Of a stretch of 22,537 nt of DNA, positions 22,132 to 22,537 are shown in pieces (the stretch's first letter is position 1; each line of letters starts with the position of its first letter). The stretch is from JADGNZ01 sp035995985 (GTDB lineage Bacteria > Acidobacteriota > Thermoanaerobaculia > Gp7-AA8): contig DASYJY010000065.1 of NCBI GenBank assembly GCA_035995985.1, positions 1 to 22,537 on the forward strand, written 5' to 3'. Below the pieces are notes generated by a model that made no database searches, was not told the DNA's origin, and saw only the letters and a program-made list of their open reading frames with translations. The translations under genes and the position numbers were made by a program.

Positions 22132-22537
22132 TTACGCGATTTCCTCGATCTCTTCCTCGAGCGTTTGCCGCCGGTACAGATCGGCGTAGTAGCCGTCGCG
22201 ATTGAGTAGCGCGTCGTGCGTGCCCCGCTCGACGATGCGGCCGTCGTCGATGACGATGATGTGGTCGGCGTCCTTCACCGAGGAGACGCGGTGCGAGACG
22301 ATGAGCGCCGTCCTCCCCTTCCGAATCTCTCTCAGTGACCGCAAAATCTGCTCCTCGGTATTCGTATCGACGGCGCTCAGCGCGTCGTCGAGGATGAGGA
22401 TGGCCGGCTCGCGCACGAGCGCGCGCGCGATCGCAGTGCGCTGCTTCTGGCCGCCCGACAGCGTGATGCCGCGCTCGCCGATCATCGTCTCCAATCCTTG
22501 CGGGAACGTCGCGACGTCGCCCGAGAGCCCGGCCATC
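22132..22537 (-). CDS. ABC exporter, MdlA-like half with degenerate site (partial)
   Basis: The frame is open to the right edge; 135 residues of the C-terminal ATPase domain are visible. It has the canonical signature LSGGQKQR, Walker B ILILDDALSAVD with Asp in place of the catalytic Glu, and the H-loop SHRVSSV. Such a Glu-to-Asp change marks the degenerate half of heterodimeric exporters (MdlA-like). It ends LEEEIEEIA, and the MdlB-like subunit starts 3 bp after its stop, so the two are likely one operon. The membrane domain and Walker A lie outside the window. Confidence 0.9.
   Translation of the reverse strand, partial: MAGLSGDVATFPQGLETMIGERGITLSGGQKQRTAIARALVREPAILILDDALSAVDTNTEEQILRSLREIRKGRTALIVSHRVSSVKDADHIIVIDDGRIVERGTHDALLNRDGYYADLYRRQTLEEEIEEIA

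Noticed and set aside
1..22537. tRNA, rRNA, CRISPR array, insertion sequence or phage genes
   Set aside because: I saw no repeat-spacer array, no transposase or integrase motif, and no tRNA-like cloverleaf on reading; small RNAs cannot be excluded by eye.

Overview
The window is about 22.5 kb of GC-rich bacterial DNA, densely coded with 22 genes or gene remnants and no stretch over 300 bases without a gene. I saw no tRNA, rRNA, CRISPR array or transposase. The gene set, two secreted or outer-membrane proteins of a type common in uncharacterised Gram-negative soil bacteria, and many start codons sitting just downstream of -10-like hexamers suggest a diderm, possibly Acidobacteriota. That placement is an inference from gene content, not a measured one.

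Left part (1-2938): a minus-strand pair, a DUF4149 membrane protein followed by a CNNM/CorC-type protein that runs off the left edge. A secreted coiled-coil protein diverges from them, followed by an orphan cytosolic histidine kinase.

2977-8689 (minus strand): the oxidative pentose-phosphate operon zwf-opcA-pgl, joined by two ATGA stop/start overlaps. Upstream on the same strand is a two-gene unit of an APC amino-acid/amine permease and a Rieske oxygenase (choline monooxygenase/CntA-like), also joined by ATGA. A short repeat-like element lies between the oxygenase stop and zwf.

8757-13942: a surface-glycan island. Three plus-strand glycosyltransferases (GT2, GT2, GT4-type) converge on a minus-strand unit of two duplicated PAPS-type sulfotransferases preceded by a broken glycosyltransferase remnant. 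The remnant abuts, and appears fused into, the 3' end of a slipin (SPFH) gene, which looks like a recombination scar. Together the genes suggest synthesis of a sulfated surface glycan.

13902-15273: a GntR/YtrA-type repressor and the slipin form an operon with a clear promoter whose -10 is covered by a perfect inverted repeat, a likely autoregulatory operator.

15347-17780: an outer-membrane barrel-like protein of unknown function. On the minus strand lie YceH (DUF480), a nucleotidyltransferase and an overlapping 66-residue partner that together look like a toxin-antitoxin pair.

17793-22537: a short glycerol-3-phosphate dehydrogenase divergent from a patatin-like phospholipase, then a heterodimeric MdlAB-like ABC exporter, whose first subunit runs off the right edge.
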